Part shown: positions 1 through 8,744 of the stretch, piece after piece
Numbering within the stretch: the stretch's first letter is position 1
How the letters are laid out: every line of letters begins with the position of its first letter
From: Rhizobium bangladeshense
Lineage (GTDB): Bacteria > Pseudomonadota > Alphaproteobacteria > Rhizobiales > Rhizobiaceae
Assembly (NCBI RefSeq): GCF_017357245.1
Contig: NZ_CP071613.1
Location: forward strand, 434,001 to 498,000
DNA: 64,000 nt
Direction: 5' to 3'
Translations under genes and position numbers: made by a program
Notes under the pieces: model-generated
Databases searched by the model: none
Seen by the model: the letters and a program-made list of their open reading frames with translations, nothing else
Told to the model about the DNA's origin: nothing

Positions 1-100
1 TCACAGAATCTACGCCGGATTCCAGCAGCGATTGGTAGGCTGCTTCCAGCCAACCTTCCTGTGATCCGCGCCAACCGGTGTCGTTTAGAGCCTGGTCCAT
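1..100 (-). CDS. TetR-family regulator, N-terminal fragment cut by window edge
   Basis: Reading leftwards from an ATG at 98-100, the frame stays open to the window edge and gives 33 residues containing GWRGSQEGWLEAAYQSLLES. This resembles helix 1 of TetR/AcrR repressors, where an amphipathic helix carrying A..L..SG precedes the helix-turn-helix. The HTH itself lies outside the window, so the family call rests on a short stretch. The gene diverges from the flavin demethylase gene starting at 248, and the region between them holds two ATGTACAT palindromes. A local repressor of the demethylation operon is therefore plausible, by inference. Confidence 0.6.
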   Translation of the reverse strand, partial: MDQALNDTGWRGSQEGWLEAAYQSLLESGVDSV

Positions 101-141
101 AGACTATCCCCTATCAAATTATGGAGCGGCGTACAAGAAAA

Positions 142-201
142 ATGTACATCGCTGTCGAAATATACGACTCCACTGTTTTCCGCGTTGACACATATGTACA
201 T
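142..201. promoter_or_regulatory. Twin ATGTACAT palindromes and TTGACA -35 box upstream of the demethylase operon
   Basis: Two identical 8-bp palindromes, ATGTACAT, lie at 142-149 and 194-201, with centres 52 bp apart (about five helical turns). The right one lies just after a perfect -35 hexamer TTGACA at 185-190, inside the promoter spacer; a poor -10 candidate, tagcgt, lies at 208-213. The left site is flanked by a wider GTACA...TGTAC repeat at 131-147. The divergent gene at 1-100 is a TetR-type repressor, so these are likely its operators, blocking RNA polymerase at the rightward promoter. The layout is seen; the regulator assignment is inference. Confidence 0.45.
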
Positions 202-247
202 TGAGCTTAGCGTCTGCTTCAACGTTTTTAATCCGGAACCGCGGCCC

Positions 248-2284
248 ATGTCGAATGATCCCCTCCTTCAGCCTTACCAGCTCAAGCACCTCACGCTGCG
301 CAACCGTATCATCGTGACCGCTCACGAGCCGGCCTATCCGGAAGACGGCATGCCGAAGGGGAAATATCGCTCCTATACGGTGGAGCGCGCAAAAGGCGGG
401 GTTGCCTTGACGATGACGGCGGGCTCGGCCGCGGTTTCGCGGGACAGCCCGCCGGTCTTCAACAACCTGCTGGCCTATAAGGACGAGATCGTCCCCTGGA
501 TCAGGGAAATGACGGACGCTGTGCATGAGGAGGGTGCGGCGATCATGATCCAGCTTACCCATCTCGGTCGGCGTACGCGCTGGGACAAGGGCGACTGGCT
601 GCCGGTCTTGGCCCCGTCGCATCACCGGGAAGCTTCCCACCGCGCCTTCCCGAAGAAGATTGAAGATTGGGACATCGAGCGCATCATCAAGGATTTCGCC
701 GACGCGGCCGAGCGGATGAAAGCGGGCGGTATGGATGGGATCGAGCTGGAGGCCTATGGTCACCTGATCGACCAGTTCGCATCTCCGTTGACCAATGAGC
801 TCGAAGGCCCCTACGGCGGGGCGCTCGAAAACCGCATGCGCTTCTGCCTCGATGTGTTTGGGGCAATACGCGAAAGGGTGGGGGAAGAGTTCATTCTCGG
901 CGTGCGCTATACTGCGGACGAATGTCTGCCCGGCGGCAACGGGCGGGCCGAAGGCATGGAGATCTCCAAGCGGCTGCGCGATAGCGGTCTCATCGATTAT
1001 CTGAACGTCATTCGCGGCCACATCGACACGGATCCTGGCCTGACCGACGTCATCCCCATACAAGGCATGGCCAACTCCCCGCACCTCGATTTTGCCGGTG
1101 AGATCCGTGCCGCGACCCAGTTTCCGACCTTCCATGCGGCGAAGATTCCCGACGTCGCCACCGCGCGCCACGCGATCGCTTCCGGCAAGGTCGATATGGT
1201 CGGCATGACCCGTGCCCACATGACCGACCCGCATATTGTTCGCAAGATCATTGAAAAGCGGGAGGAAGACATTCGTCCCTGCGTCGGCGCCAACTACTGT
1301 CTCGACCGCATCTATCAGGGCGGAGCCGCCTATTGCATCCATAACGCTGCCACCGGCCGCGAGCTGACAATGCCGCATATCGTGGCAAAGGCCGACGTAA
1401 GGAAGAAGGTCGTCATTGTTGGCGCCGGCCCTGCCGGGCTGGAGGCGGCGCGCGTTGCGGGAGAGCGCGGCCACGAGGTGGTCGTTTTCGAAGCGGCGAA
1501 CAACCCGGGCGGTCAGATCCGCCTTACAGCTCAAAGCGAACGCCGCAGGGAAATGATCAGCATCATCGACTGGCGCATGAGTCAGTGCGAGAAATATGAT
1601 GTCACCTTCCACTTCAACACCTGGGCGGAAGCGGACACGATCGAGGCGGAGAAGCCCGATGTCGTCATTATCGCGACGGGCGGCCTGCCGCATACCGAGG
1701 TTCTCTCGAGCGGCAACGAGTTGGTGGTTTCCTCCTGGGACATCATCTCTGGCGACGTGAAGCCCGGAACCAACGTCCTGATTTTCGACGACGCCGGCGA
1801 CCATGCCGGCCTTCAGGCGGCGGAGTTCATCGCCAAGGCGGGCGCCAAGGTCGAGATTATGACGCCCGACCGTTCCTTCGCACCCGAAGTCATGGCAATG
1901 AACCTGGTGCCCTATATGCGCTCACTCCAGAAGCATGACGTGACCTTCACCGTCACCTACCGCCTGGAAGCCGCCGAAAAAAGCGGCAACCAGCTCGTCG
2001 CCCATGTCGGCAGCGATTACGGCGGGATTGCGCGGCAGCAAAACTACGATCAGATCGTCGTCAATCACGGGACCATCCCCCTCGACGAACTTTATTTCGA
2101 GCTGAAGCCCAGATCCAGCAATCTCGGCGAGATGTCGCACGATCAACTTCTCGCGGGGAAACCGCAATCCGTCATCCGCAATCCCGAGGGCAAGTTCCAG
2201 CTGTTCCGGATCGGCGACGCTGTCGCTGCCCGCAACACGCACGCCGCTGTCTATGACGGTCTGCGCATCGCGAAGGACATATGA
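248..2284 (+). CDS. DgcA/StcD-like flavin and Fe-S N-demethylase (NADH:flavin oxidoreductase family)
   Basis: A 678-residue protein with an Old-Yellow-Enzyme TIM barrel (about 1-370), an Fe-S loop, and a pyridine-nucleotide-disulfide-type FAD/NAD domain starting at VVIVGAGPAGLEAAR (about 383). This is the layout of trimethylamine dehydrogenase, dimethylglycine demethylase DgcA and N-methylproline demethylase StcD, which remove N-methyl groups oxidatively and release formaldehyde. The cluster cysteines are C345, C351 and C363; residue 348, where TMADH has Cys, is Ala. ATG 248 is preferred because an upstream TTG at 185 would lie on the -35 box. It leads an operon with a DddQ-like cupin, etfBA and formaldehyde oxidation genes, which suits an ETF-linked demethylase. 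The substrate (dimethylglycine or N-methylproline) cannot be decided from sequence. Confidence 0.85.
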   Translation: MSNDPLLQPYQLKHLTLRNRIIVTAHEPAYPEDGMPKGKYRSYTVERAKGGVALTMTAGSAAVSRDSPPVFNNLLAYKDEIVPWIREMTDAVHEEGAAIMIQLTHLGRRTRWDKGDWLPVLAPSHHREASHRAFPKKIEDWDIERIIKDFADAAERMKAGGMDGIELEAYGHLIDQFASPLTNELEGPYGGALENRMRFCLDVFGAIRERVGEEFILGVRYTADECLPGGNGRAEGMEISKRLRDSGLIDYLNVIRGHIDTDPGLTDVIPIQGMANSPHLDFAGEIRAATQFPTFHAAKIPDVATARHAIASGKVDMVGMTRAHMTDPHIVRKIIEKREEDIRPCVGANYCLDRIYQGGAAYCIHNAATGRELTMPHIVAKADVRKKVVIVGAGPAGLEAARVAGERGHEVVVFEAANNPGGQIRLTAQSERRREMISIIDWRMSQCEKYDVTFHFNTWAEADTIEAEKPDVVIIATGGLPHTEVLSSGNELVVSSWDIISGDVKPGTNVLIFDDAGDHAGLQAAEFIAKAGAKVEIMTPDRSFAPEVMAMNLVPYMRSLQKHDVTFTVTYRLEAAEKSGNQLVAHVGSDYGGIARQQNYDQIVVNHGTIPLDELYFELKPRSSNLGEMSHDQLLAGKPQSVIRNPEGKFQLFRIGDAVAARNTHAAVYDGLRIAKDI

Positions 2285-2326
2285 TTGCAAGAGAGGCCGC
2301 CGGTCGGCAGATCGGGAGGGAATAAT

Positions 2327-2932
2327 ATGAGTTTGCGTAACGAAAGCCTCCAGCATTTCCTGGAAGCTGCTTCGGTCGCTTTCGGCCAGTTCGCCAACGC
2401 TCCAGAAGCCCGCCGCTCGGTCGGGCAGTTTTTCGCGGCGCTGGAGCGTCCGGGGACTGCGCGCGTGGGAGACGGAAGCCGGTTGCCCGTCTGCGCTCAT
2501 CTCGATATGGCGCTCGCGGTCGATACGTCCTATGCTTCGTTGGCGCAGATGATCGAGACGTTCAAAGGCATCGAGCCGATGCTTGAATGGCGTCGGCGCA
2601 CCAAGTATGACCGCTCGGCCAGCGACAATTTCGTCGATGGGCATGCCAATGCGATGATCACCGGCCCCGGCGGATTGGAGGAGCGGAGTGACCTCTGGTT
2701 CGGCGTGACGTTGATGGCGCCGCATGTGCGCTATCCGGATCATGATCATGCGCCCGAGGAAGTCTATCTCGTACTGTCCGAGGGGGAGTTCAAGCAGGGG
2801 GAGGGGGACTGGTTTTCGCCGGGCATTGGCGGATCCTTCTATAATATCCCAGGGATCAAACATGCCATGAGGTCGGTCCATACGCCGCTCTTCGCCTTCT
2901 GGGCGTTGCTTGCCGAACGGCCGCACCAGTAG
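2327..2932 (+). CDS. DddQ-like cupin, DMSP lyase family, catalytic residues complete
   Basis: A 201-residue single-domain cupin, the usual size of DddQ lyases, which split dimethylsulfoniopropionate into DMS and acrylate. The motif YPDHDHAPEEVY gives Y136, H139, H141, E145 and Y147, and a later KHAMRS gives H179. These match, at a constant +16 offset, the residues I recall for Ruegeria DddQ (Y120, H123, H125, E129, Y131, H163): the metal ligands plus the catalytic tyrosine. The start at 2327 is chosen for its GGGAGGG ribosome site. It lies between a demethylase gene and etfB in an apparent operon. The true substrate is unknown; a betaine or sulfonium compound related to the neighbouring pathway is an inference. 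Confidence 0.75.
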   Translation: MSLRNESLQHFLEAASVAFGQFANAPEARRSVGQFFAALERPGTARVGDGSRLPVCAHLDMALAVDTSYASLAQMIETFKGIEPMLEWRRRTKYDRSASDNFVDGHANAMITGPGGLEERSDLWFGVTLMAPHVRYPDHDHAPEEVYLVLSEGEFKQGEGDWFSPGIGGSFYNIPGIKHAMRSVHTPLFAFWALLAERPHQ

Positions 2933-3001
2933 CGTGAGACGCGCAGAAAAACGTTCGGCGCGGTAAGGGCCAGCATTCGGAATAACAAAGGGGATTTGCA
3001 A

Positions 3002-3751
3002 ATGAAGATTCTCGTGCCCGTCAAGCGGGTTGTCGACTACAACGTGAAGATCCGCGTGAAGCCGGACGGCACGGGTGTCGAGCTTGCCAATGTGAAGATG
3101 TCGATGAACCCGTTCGACGAGATCTCGGTGGAAGAGGCGCTGCGGCTGAAGGAGGCCGGCAAGGCGGAGGAAGTGGTGGTGGTGTCGATCGGCCCGGCCA
3201 AGGCCGAGGAGACGCTGCGGACGGCGCTCGCCATGGGCGCCGACCGGGCGATCCTCATCGAGACCGACGACGCCGTCGAGCCGCTCACTGTGGCCAAGAT
3301 CCTCAAAGGGGTGGCCGAAGCCGAACAGCCGGGGCTTGTTATAACAGGCAAGCAGGCGATCGACGACGATTCGAACCAGACCGGCCAGATGCTGGCGGCA
3401 TTGCTGGGCACCGCCCAGGCGACCTTCGCCTCGAAGATCGAGATCGGTGACGACAAAGCGACCGTGACCCGCGAGGTCGATGGCGGCCTGCAGACGATCG
3501 AGATCAAGCTGCCGGCGGTCGTCACCACCGACCTCAGACTGAACGAGCCGCGTTATGCCTCGCTGCCGAACATCATGAAGGCGAAGAAGAAGCCCCTGGA
3601 GAAGAAGGTTCCGGCCGATTTCGGCGTCGACACGACGCCGCGGCTGAAGGTGCTGAAGACCGAGGAGCCGTCTGGCCGCAAGGCCGGCGTCAAGGTCAAG
3701 TCGGTCGCCGAACTCGTCGACAAGCTGAAGAACGAAGCCGGCGTGCTGTAA
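3002..3751 (+). CDS. etfB: Electron transfer flavoprotein beta subunit
   Basis: A 249-residue protein opening [14 protein letters not shown] and containing the beta-ETF signature around [18 protein letters not shown], with the AMP-binding adenine-nucleotide fold. It forms a heterodimer with the next gene product and passes electrons from flavin dehydrogenases to ETF:quinone oxidoreductase. ATG 3002 is used because AAAGGGGA precedes it; an in-frame TTG two codons earlier is less likely. It is 25 bp from etfA. Placement directly downstream of a demethylase suggests this pair is dedicated to that enzyme rather than to general fatty acid oxidation, which is inference. Confidence 0.95.
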   Translation: MKILVPVKRVVDYNVKIRVKPDGTGVELANVKMSMNPFDEISVEEALRLKEAGKAEEVVVVSIGPAKAEETLRTALAMGADRAILIETDDAVEPLTVAKILKGVAEAEQPGLVITGKQAIDDDSNQTGQMLAALLGTAQATFASKIEIGDDKATVTREVDGGLQTIEIKLPAVVTTDLRLNEPRYASLPNIMKAKKKPLEKKVPADFGVDTTPRLKVLKTEEPSGRKAGVKVKSVAELVDKLKNEAGVL

Positions 3752-3776
3752 TCGGGCAGGAACAGGAGCAACTATC

Positions 3777-4706
3777 ATGACCATTCTTCTTCTGGCCGAC
3801 CATGACGGCAATCACCTCTCCGACCAGACCGCCAAGGCGCTGACGGCAGCCTCCCAGATCGGCTCGGATGTGCATGTTCTCGTTGCCGGCAAGGCTGCCG
3901 AGGCTGCCGCCGATGAGGCGGCAAAACTCTCCGGCGTCTCCAAGGTGCTGCTGGCCGAAAGCGATGCGCTCGCCAACAATCTCGCCGAACCGCTTGCCGA
4001 CCTGATCGTCTCGCTCGCCGGTTCCTATGACACGATCGTCTCGGCCGCCACCTCGGTCGGCAAGACGGTGCTGCCGCGGGTGGCAGCCCTCCTCGATGTC
4101 GCCCAGATCTCGGAGATCGTCGAGGTCGTCAGCCCCGACACCTTCAAGCGGCCGATCTATGCCGGCAACGCCATTCAGACGGTGCAGGCAAGCGATGCCA
4201 AAAAGGTGATCACCGTGCGCACCGCCTCCTTCGCCTCGGCGCAGGCAAGCGGTTCTGCCTCGGTCGAGGCGATCCCGGCTGTCTCCGATCCGGGTCTGTC
4301 GCGGTTCGTTTCCGATGCGCTGTCGGCCTCGGAACGTCCGGAACTGACCTCGGCGAAGGTCATCATCTCCGGCGGCCGGGCGCTCGGCTCGGCCGAGAAG
4401 TTCAAGGAAGTCATCCTGCCGGTTGCCGACAAGCTCGGTGCCGCCGTCGGCGCCAGCCGTGCCGCGGTCGATGCCGGTTATGCCCCGAACGACTGGCAGG
4501 TCGGCCAGACCGGCAAGGTGGTGGCGCCCGATCTCTATATCGCCTGCGGCATATCAGGCGCCATCCAGCACCTTGCCGGCATGAAGGATAGTAAGGTGAT
4601 CGTCGCCATCAACAAGGACGAGGAGGCGCCGATCTTCCAGGTCGCCGACTACGGCCTCGTCGCCGATCTCTTCGAGGCACTGCCGGAATTGCAAAAGGCG
4701 CTCTGA
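3777..4706 (+). CDS. etfA: Electron transfer flavoprotein alpha subunit
   Basis: 309 residues, the normal length for EtfA. The C-terminal FAD domain is clear: [11 protein letters not shown] (about 200-210), the [22 protein letters not shown] stretch split across the FAD loop (about 222-243), and a final [12 protein letters not shown]...[16 protein letters not shown] segment. It carries the FAD that shuttles electrons to the membrane quinone pool. The start ATG 3777 follows CAGGAACAGGAG. It is cotranscribed with etfB and followed after 15 bp by an unusual cupin gene. Confidence 0.95.
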   Translation: MTILLLADHDGNHLSDQTAKALTAASQIGSDVHVLVAGKAAEAAADEAAKLSGVSKVLLAESDALANNLAEPLADLIVSLAGSYDTIVSAATSVGKTVLPRVAALLDVAQISEIVEVVSPDTFKRPIYAGNAIQTVQASDAKKVITVRTASFASAQASGSASVEAIPAVSDPGLSRFVSDALSASERPELTSAKVIISGGRALGSAEKFKEVILPVADKLGAAVGASRAAVDAGYAPNDWQVGQTGKVVAPDLYIACGISGAIQHLAGMKDSKVIVAINKDEEAPIFQVADYGLVADLFEALPELQKAL

Positions 4707-4721
4707 CTGGGGAGACCAAAC

Positions 4722-5414
4722 GTGGTGCGTGTGGTGGGACGTCCGATCAGACCTGGTGCCGACCTTCTCCTGAACGATGAGGAAAAGCCGGCCTATGTCA
4801 GGCTGCACGACATCGGACGGGAAAGGCGACCTCGGCCGCTGCAGGAATTCCTAAACGATATCGGCGGGCTGATGCTGTCGCCGGAGGCTCCCGCCGTTGC
4901 CAGTTTCGTTGCGGGCAAGGTGCTGCAGAGGCTGCTCAAGACAGGCAAGGTGCGGCCGGAGGGCGGCCCTCTTCCCGGTGTGCCCGAAGGGCTGGATGAC
5001 GCCATCGGCCATCTGGCAAAATCCGGACTGAAATATGAGGCGATCGCCGGCCAGTTCGAGAGTCTCGCCGACAAGCTGCTCTGGAGACGCGGCCGGACCG
5101 GCCCCTTTGCAAGCCTGAATTTCGGCAACACGCACTCCCATGCGGTCCTGGTCGGGCCGGGCGGCCTGGAGGAGCGGGCCGATCTCCGGGTGGGCGTGAT
5201 TTATATGGATCGCTACACCCGCTTTCCCGATCATGTTCAGACGCAGCCGCGCGCCTTCATCTTGCTTTCGCCGGCGGAAATCTGCCTTGGCGATTCCCAA
5301 TGGTTTTCCGCCGCGACCGGAACAGTCTTCGCGAACGATGCGGGGCAATCCTTCGCGATAAGATGTACGGCCCAGCCGCTTCTTGCGGTCTGGTGTCAGG
5401 TCGAGCCGGGGTGA
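4722..5414 (+). CDS. Degenerate DddQ-family paralogue lacking all metal ligands
   Basis: 230 residues from a GTG start with GGGGAG seven bases upstream. It is a relative of the cupin at 2327-2932: both contain GPGGLEER followed by a hydrophobic strand, and [12 protein letters not shown] here aligns with YPDHDHAPEEVY there. The catalytic Tyr becomes F168, H141 becomes Q173, E145 becomes R177, Y147 becomes F179, and the last His falls at S210. Only H171 remains, so metal catalysis is very unlikely. The frame is intact and the operon spacing tight, so it is not an obvious pseudogene. A regulatory or scaffolding partner of the active cupin, or a small-molecule sensor, are possibilities I cannot separate. 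Confidence 0.7.
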   Translation: MVRVVGRPIRPGADLLLNDEEKPAYVRLHDIGRERRPRPLQEFLNDIGGLMLSPEAPAVASFVAGKVLQRLLKTGKVRPEGGPLPGVPEGLDDAIGHLAKSGLKYEAIAGQFESLADKLLWRRGRTGPFASLNFGNTHSHAVLVGPGGLEERADLRVGVIYMDRYTRFPDHVQTQPRAFILLSPAEICLGDSQWFSAATGTVFANDAGQSFAIRCTAQPLLAVWCQVEPG

Positions 5415-5506
5415 TCGAGAGGGAGGCCGAATCAAATCGTTCCGATCTCTCGGCTGTATCTGCATATCTAACGCTAAAATTGAATTTAATAGGGAAGGAT
5501 TATCAA

Positions 5507-6634
5507 ATGGACGTTCGCGCCGCCGTAGCCGTTCAGGCCGGAAAACCGCTTGAAGTGATGACCGTGCAGCTCGATGGCCCGAAGGCCGGCGAAGTGCTGG
5601 TGGAGGTCAAGGCGACCGGCATCTGCCACACCGACGATTTCACCTTGTCGGGCGCCGATCCTGAGGGGCTGTTTCCGGCCATCCTCGGCCATGAGGGCGC
5701 CGGCATCGTCGTCGATGTCGGCCCGGGTGTGACCTCGGTCAAGAAGGGCGACCACGTCATTCCGCTCTATACGCCGGAATGCCGCGAATGTTATTCCTGC
5801 ACGTCCCGCAAGACCAATCTGTGCACCGCGATCCGCGCCACTCAGGGTCAGGGCCTCATGCCGGACGGCACCTCGCGCTTCTCGATCGGCAAGGACAAGA
5901 TCCATCACTATATGGGCTGCTCGACCTTTGCCAATTACACGGTGCTGCCGGAGATCGCGCTTGCCAAGATCAACCCGGACGCGCCCTTCGACAAGGTCTG
6001 CTACATCGGCTGCGGCGTCACCACCGGCATCGGCGCCGTCATCAATACGGCCAAGGTCGAGGTCGGATCGACGGCGATCGTCTTCGGGCTCGGCGGCATC
6101 GGTTTGAACGTCCTGCAGGGCCTGCGCCTTGCCGGCGCCGACATGATCGTCGGCGTCGATATCAACCCGGACCGCAAGGCCTGGGGCGAGAAGTTCGGCA
6201 TGACGCATTTCGTCAATCCGAATGAGGTCGGCGACGACATCGTTCCCTATCTGGTCAACATGACCAAGCGCAATGGTGACCTGATCGGCGGCGCCGACTA
6301 CACCTTCGACTGCACCGGCAACACCAAGGTCATGCGCCAGGCGCTGGAGGCCTGCCATCGCGGCTGGGGCAAGTCGGTCATCATCGGCGTTGCCGGCGCC
6401 GGCCAGGAAATCTCAACGCGGCCGTTCCAGCTGGTGACCGGCCGCAACTGGATGGGCACGGCCTTCGGCGGCGCCCGCGGCCGCACCGACGTGCCGAAGA
6501 TCGTCGACTGGTACATGCAGGGTAAGATCCAGATCAATCCTATGATCACCCACACCATGCCGCTCGAAGACATCAACAAGGGCTTCGAGCTGATGCACAA
6601 GGGTGAAAGCATCCGCGGCGTGGTGGTGTACTGA
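5507..6634 (+). CDS. adhC: S-(hydroxymethyl)glutathione dehydrogenase / class III alcohol dehydrogenase
   Basis: 375 residues, standard for glutathione-dependent formaldehyde dehydrogenase. Catalytic zinc ligands C40 and H62 (GHEGAG), the structural zinc lobe C92, C95, C98 and C106, and the NAD-binding [12 protein letters not shown] are present. It oxidises S-hydroxymethylglutathione to S-formylglutathione. ATG 5507 follows AGGGAAGGA; the frame is open further upstream but that part overlaps the preceding cupin gene. It sits 3 bp from fghA and upstream of gfa, giving the whole formaldehyde route. Formaldehyde is the expected product of the demethylases encoded around it. Confidence 0.96.
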   Translation: MDVRAAVAVQAGKPLEVMTVQLDGPKAGEVLVEVKATGICHTDDFTLSGADPEGLFPAILGHEGAGIVVDVGPGVTSVKKGDHVIPLYTPECRECYSCTSRKTNLCTAIRATQGQGLMPDGTSRFSIGKDKIHHYMGCSTFANYTVLPEIALAKINPDAPFDKVCYIGCGVTTGIGAVINTAKVEVGSTAIVFGLGGIGLNVLQGLRLAGADMIVGVDINPDRKAWGEKFGMTHFVNPNEVGDDIVPYLVNMTKRNGDLIGGADYTFDCTGNTKVMRQALEACHRGWGKSVIIGVAGAGQEISTRPFQLVTGRNWMGTAFGGARGRTDVPKIVDWYMQGKIQINPMITHTMPLEDINKGFELMHKGESIRGVVVY

Positions 6635-6636
6635 GA

Positions 6637-7473
6637 ATGAAGACGATCGCGACCGACAAGTCTCACGGCGGCACGCAGGGCGTCTATCTCGAACGCTCCG
6701 AGGCCTGCGATTGCGACATGACATTCGCGGTGTTCGTGCCGCCACAGGCCGCCGCGGGCAATCTGCCGGTTCTATGGTATCTGTCCGGCCTGACATGCAC
6801 GCATGCCAATGTCATGGACAAGGGCGAGTATCGGCGGCTTGCCGCCGAACTCGGTCTCATCATCGTCTGCCCGGATACCAGCCCGCGCGGTGACCACGTT
6901 CCCGACGAGGCCGACAACTGGCAGTTCGGCAAGGGCGCTGGATTTTACGTCGACGCTACCCAGCCGCCCTATTCGGCCAATTATCGCATGTACAGCTATA
7001 TCGTCGACGAGCTGCCGCAGCTTCTTGCTGCGGAATTTCCGGCCGACATGGACCGCCAGGGAATTTTCGGTCACTCGATGGGCGGACATGGCGCAATCAC
7101 GATCGCGCTCAAGAACCCGGACCGCTTCGGCAGCTGCTCGGCCTTCGCACCGATCAGCCATCCCTCGGTTTCCGGCTGGTCGAAGCCGGCCTTCCGGAAA
7201 TATCTCGGCGCCGATGAAAAGACCTGGCGGGCCTATGACGCCTGCTCGCTGATCGAGGACGGACATCGTTTCCCGGAACTGCTCGTCGACCAGGGAACGG
7301 CTGACAGCTTCCTCGAGGATGGATTGCGCCCCGACGAGCTGAGACAAGCCTGCGAGGCGGCTGATATCAACCTCAGGCTTCGCATGCAGGAAGGCTACGG
7401 CCATTCCTACTTGTTCATTTCCACATTCATGGAGGACCATCTGCGCTGGCACGCGCAGAGGCTGGAAAGGTAA
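6637..7473 (+). CDS. fghA: S-formylglutathione hydrolase
   Basis: 278 residues of the esterase D family. The nucleophile elbow GHSMGG places Ser147; the [10 protein letters not shown] stretch near residue 50 is the family's oxyanion region, and Asp and His of the triad fall near DQGTADSF and GYGHSYLF. It hydrolyses S-formylglutathione to formate and glutathione. The start codon comes 2 bp after the adhC stop, so the two are almost certainly cotranscribed. The enzyme completes formaldehyde detoxification for methyl groups removed by the upstream demethylase. Confidence 0.96.
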   Translation: MKTIATDKSHGGTQGVYLERSEACDCDMTFAVFVPPQAAAGNLPVLWYLSGLTCTHANVMDKGEYRRLAAELGLIIVCPDTSPRGDHVPDEADNWQFGKGAGFYVDATQPPYSANYRMYSYIVDELPQLLAAEFPADMDRQGIFGHSMGGHGAITIALKNPDRFGSCSAFAPISHPSVSGWSKPAFRKYLGADEKTWRAYDACSLIEDGHRFPELLVDQGTADSFLEDGLRPDELRQACEAADINLRLRMQEGYGHSYLFISTFMEDHLRWHAQRLER

Positions 7474-7528
7474 TTGCAGAGCTCGGCCGGGCATAACGCA
7501 AACGGCCAGGGAGGGAAGGAGAGAAGCA

Positions 7529-8101
7529 ATGACCAGCATAGCCATACATCCGGCAGTGGATTCAGGCTTTGGAGCGACTGACGCTGCTTTCGCAGGCGGA
7601 ACGCTTGTGTGCAACTGCGCGAGCAATCCAGTTAAGGTAAGGATCAAGGGTGACATCGCCCACAACCACGTCTGCGGCTGCACCAAGTGCTGGAAGCCGA
7701 AAGGTGCCGTCTTCTCGGTCGTGGCTGTGGCGCCGACCGAAAGCATCGAGGTGCTGGAAAACGGCGATAAGCTTGCGGTCGTCGATTCCGCCGCCTTGAT
7801 CCAGCGGCACGCCTGCAGGGAATGCGGGGTGCATATATACGGCCCCGTCGAGCGCGAGCATCCCTTCCAGGGATTGTCCTTCGTCCATCCGGAGCGCTTC
7901 GAGGAAGGCGGTTGGGCAAAGCCGACCTTTGCGGCCTTCGTGTCGTCGATCATCGAAAGCGGCTTCGATCCTTCAAAGATGGACGCCGTCAGGGCGCAGC
8001 TGAAGGCGTCAGGCCTGGAGCCCTATGATTGCCTTTCGCCCGCCCTGATGGACTACATCGCAACCTGGACCGCCAAGAAGAGCGGCGCTCTCGCCGCCTG
8101 A
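7529..8101 (+). CDS. gfa: Glutathione-dependent formaldehyde-activating enzyme
   Basis: 190 residues, the size of Paracoccus Gfa (S-(hydroxymethyl)glutathione synthase), which speeds condensation of formaldehyde with glutathione. Two zinc sites are readable: C28, C30, C96 and C99 (structural) and C49, C51 and C54 (catalytic, in CGCTKCW). These match the Paracoccus layout with an offset of three. The start follows GGGAGGGAAGGAGAG. It ends in front of a strong hairpin at 8108-8137. With adhC and fghA it forms a complete formaldehyde-to-formate module. Confidence 0.95.
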   Translation: MTSIAIHPAVDSGFGATDAAFAGGTLVCNCASNPVKVRIKGDIAHNHVCGCTKCWKPKGAVFSVVAVAPTESIEVLENGDKLAVVDSAALIQRHACRECGVHIYGPVEREHPFQGLSFVHPERFEEGGWAKPTFAAFVSSIIESGFDPSKMDAVRAQLKASGLEPYDCLSPALMDYIATWTAKKSGALAA

Positions 8102-8107
8102 ACTTTC

Positions 8108-8137
8108 CGGGGAGCGGCGGTGTGCCGGCGCTCCCCG
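8108..8137 (+). terminator. Strong GC hairpin after gfa
   Basis: CGGGGAGCG at 8108-8116 pairs with CGCTCCCCG at 8129-8137, and the inner CGG/CCG extends the stem to 13 bp with one mismatch around a TGTG loop. It starts seven bases after the gfa stop codon. No T-tract follows, so it may stabilise the mRNA end or act with Rho rather than as a classic intrinsic terminator. Confidence 0.5.
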
Positions 8138-8146
8138 ACCGGGCAT

Positions 8147-8164
8147 TGGACGATAGATCGTCCA
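8147..8164. promoter_or_regulatory. Perfect 18-bp palindrome, operator-like
   Basis: TGGACGAT-AG-ATCGTCCA is a perfect 8+8 inverted repeat with a two-base centre. It lies between gfa and the decayed permease, 580 bp before the GlxA-type regulator. It may be the operator left over from the promoter of the lost transporter gene. No regulator can be assigned. Confidence 0.3.
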
Positions 8165-8304
8165 CGACGGCTCCGCTCCGCCACATGGATCTGCGGCTTC
8201 CGGCGCCCGACAGTTCGCCTCGCCGGCCTCCGCACCATGCTACCGATCATTAGCCTAGAAAGGCCCCGCGCTGGCGTCAAGCGCGGCGATCGGGATCAAT
8301 CATG

Positions 8305-8590
8305 TCCGCCTACGACCAGGCAGAGGCTCTCGGGACGACGCCGGCAAAATGTTCTCTATCCGCTTTCCCGTTGTGCTGCCCAGCGTCATTGCGAGTATCA
8401 ACCAGAACGCGATGATGGCTTTCGAAATGGCAATTATCGCTGGCATTGTGGCTTCGGGCGAGTTCCGAGAAGCGATCTACGACGCGATCAGGACGCTCGA
8501 TATCGCGCTTTCTATCAATGCCTCGGTCGCTATCGTGGTATTGACCATGGTGATGGACCGAATAGCGGAGAGCGCCTCTTGCTTGGGAAC
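8305..8590 (+). pseudogene. Remnant of a glycine betaine/proline-type ABC permease
   Basis: From about 8349 the + strand reads LPSVIASINQNAMMAFEMAI, then IDAIRTLDIAL-like text (DAIRTLDIALSINASVAIVV) ending at MDRIAES. This is the C-terminal half of ProW/ChoW/OpuAB-type permeases. Just upstream, in the next frame, QAEALGTTPAK is the matching EAA-loop sequence. The two frames join at the AAAA run near 8347 if one base is restored. The N-terminal half is missing, and the frame after 8590 is unrelated. The gene is therefore truncated and frameshifted. It suggests that a quaternary-amine uptake system once stood beside the demethylation genes. Confidence 0.65.
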
Positions 8591-8744
8591 GGGAAGAGTC
8601 ATGAATTCTTGGCACCTTTTGCCGCCATGCTTCCGAGCATCGAGACTTGGCGCGGGTGATCTGGCACAACACTATCTTCGTCGACGATCATGGCTCGCTG
8701 GCGTACGGTATCGCATTCGATGAGCGCGTTTTGAGGGGCAGGAA
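8591..8744 (+). other. Leader region of the GlxA-type gene with an unassigned coding remnant
   Basis: The last part of this gap carries a frame reading DLARVIWHNTIFVDDHGSLA and continuing to a TGA at 8746-8748, which overlaps the ATG of the next gene as ATGA. It looks like the tail of a once-longer protein but has no upstream start, and I do not recognise the family. It fits the picture of gene decay between gfa and the regulator. Confidence 0.3.

Noticed and set aside
185..247. N-terminal extension of the demethylase from a TTG at 185
   Set aside because: The TTG lies on the -35 hexamer TTGACA, and the family alignment begins at the ATG at 248.
119..3811. Long antisense open frames on the minus strand opposite the demethylase and etfB genes
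   Set aside because: They mirror well-recognised genes on the + strand, encode His/Arg/Asp-rich low-complexity-like text with no family motif, and are typical shadows in GC-rich DNA. The same applies to the frame opposite putA (16330-18873).
5300..5506. Upstream extension of adhC
   Set aside because: It would overlap the cupin gene ending at 5414; the family start and a good ribosome site are at 5507.
8349..8723. Intact small membrane gene in the gfa-glxA gap
   Set aside because: Its first two thirds match only the C-terminal half of a permease and the remainder is unrelated, so it is read as a pseudogene remnant.
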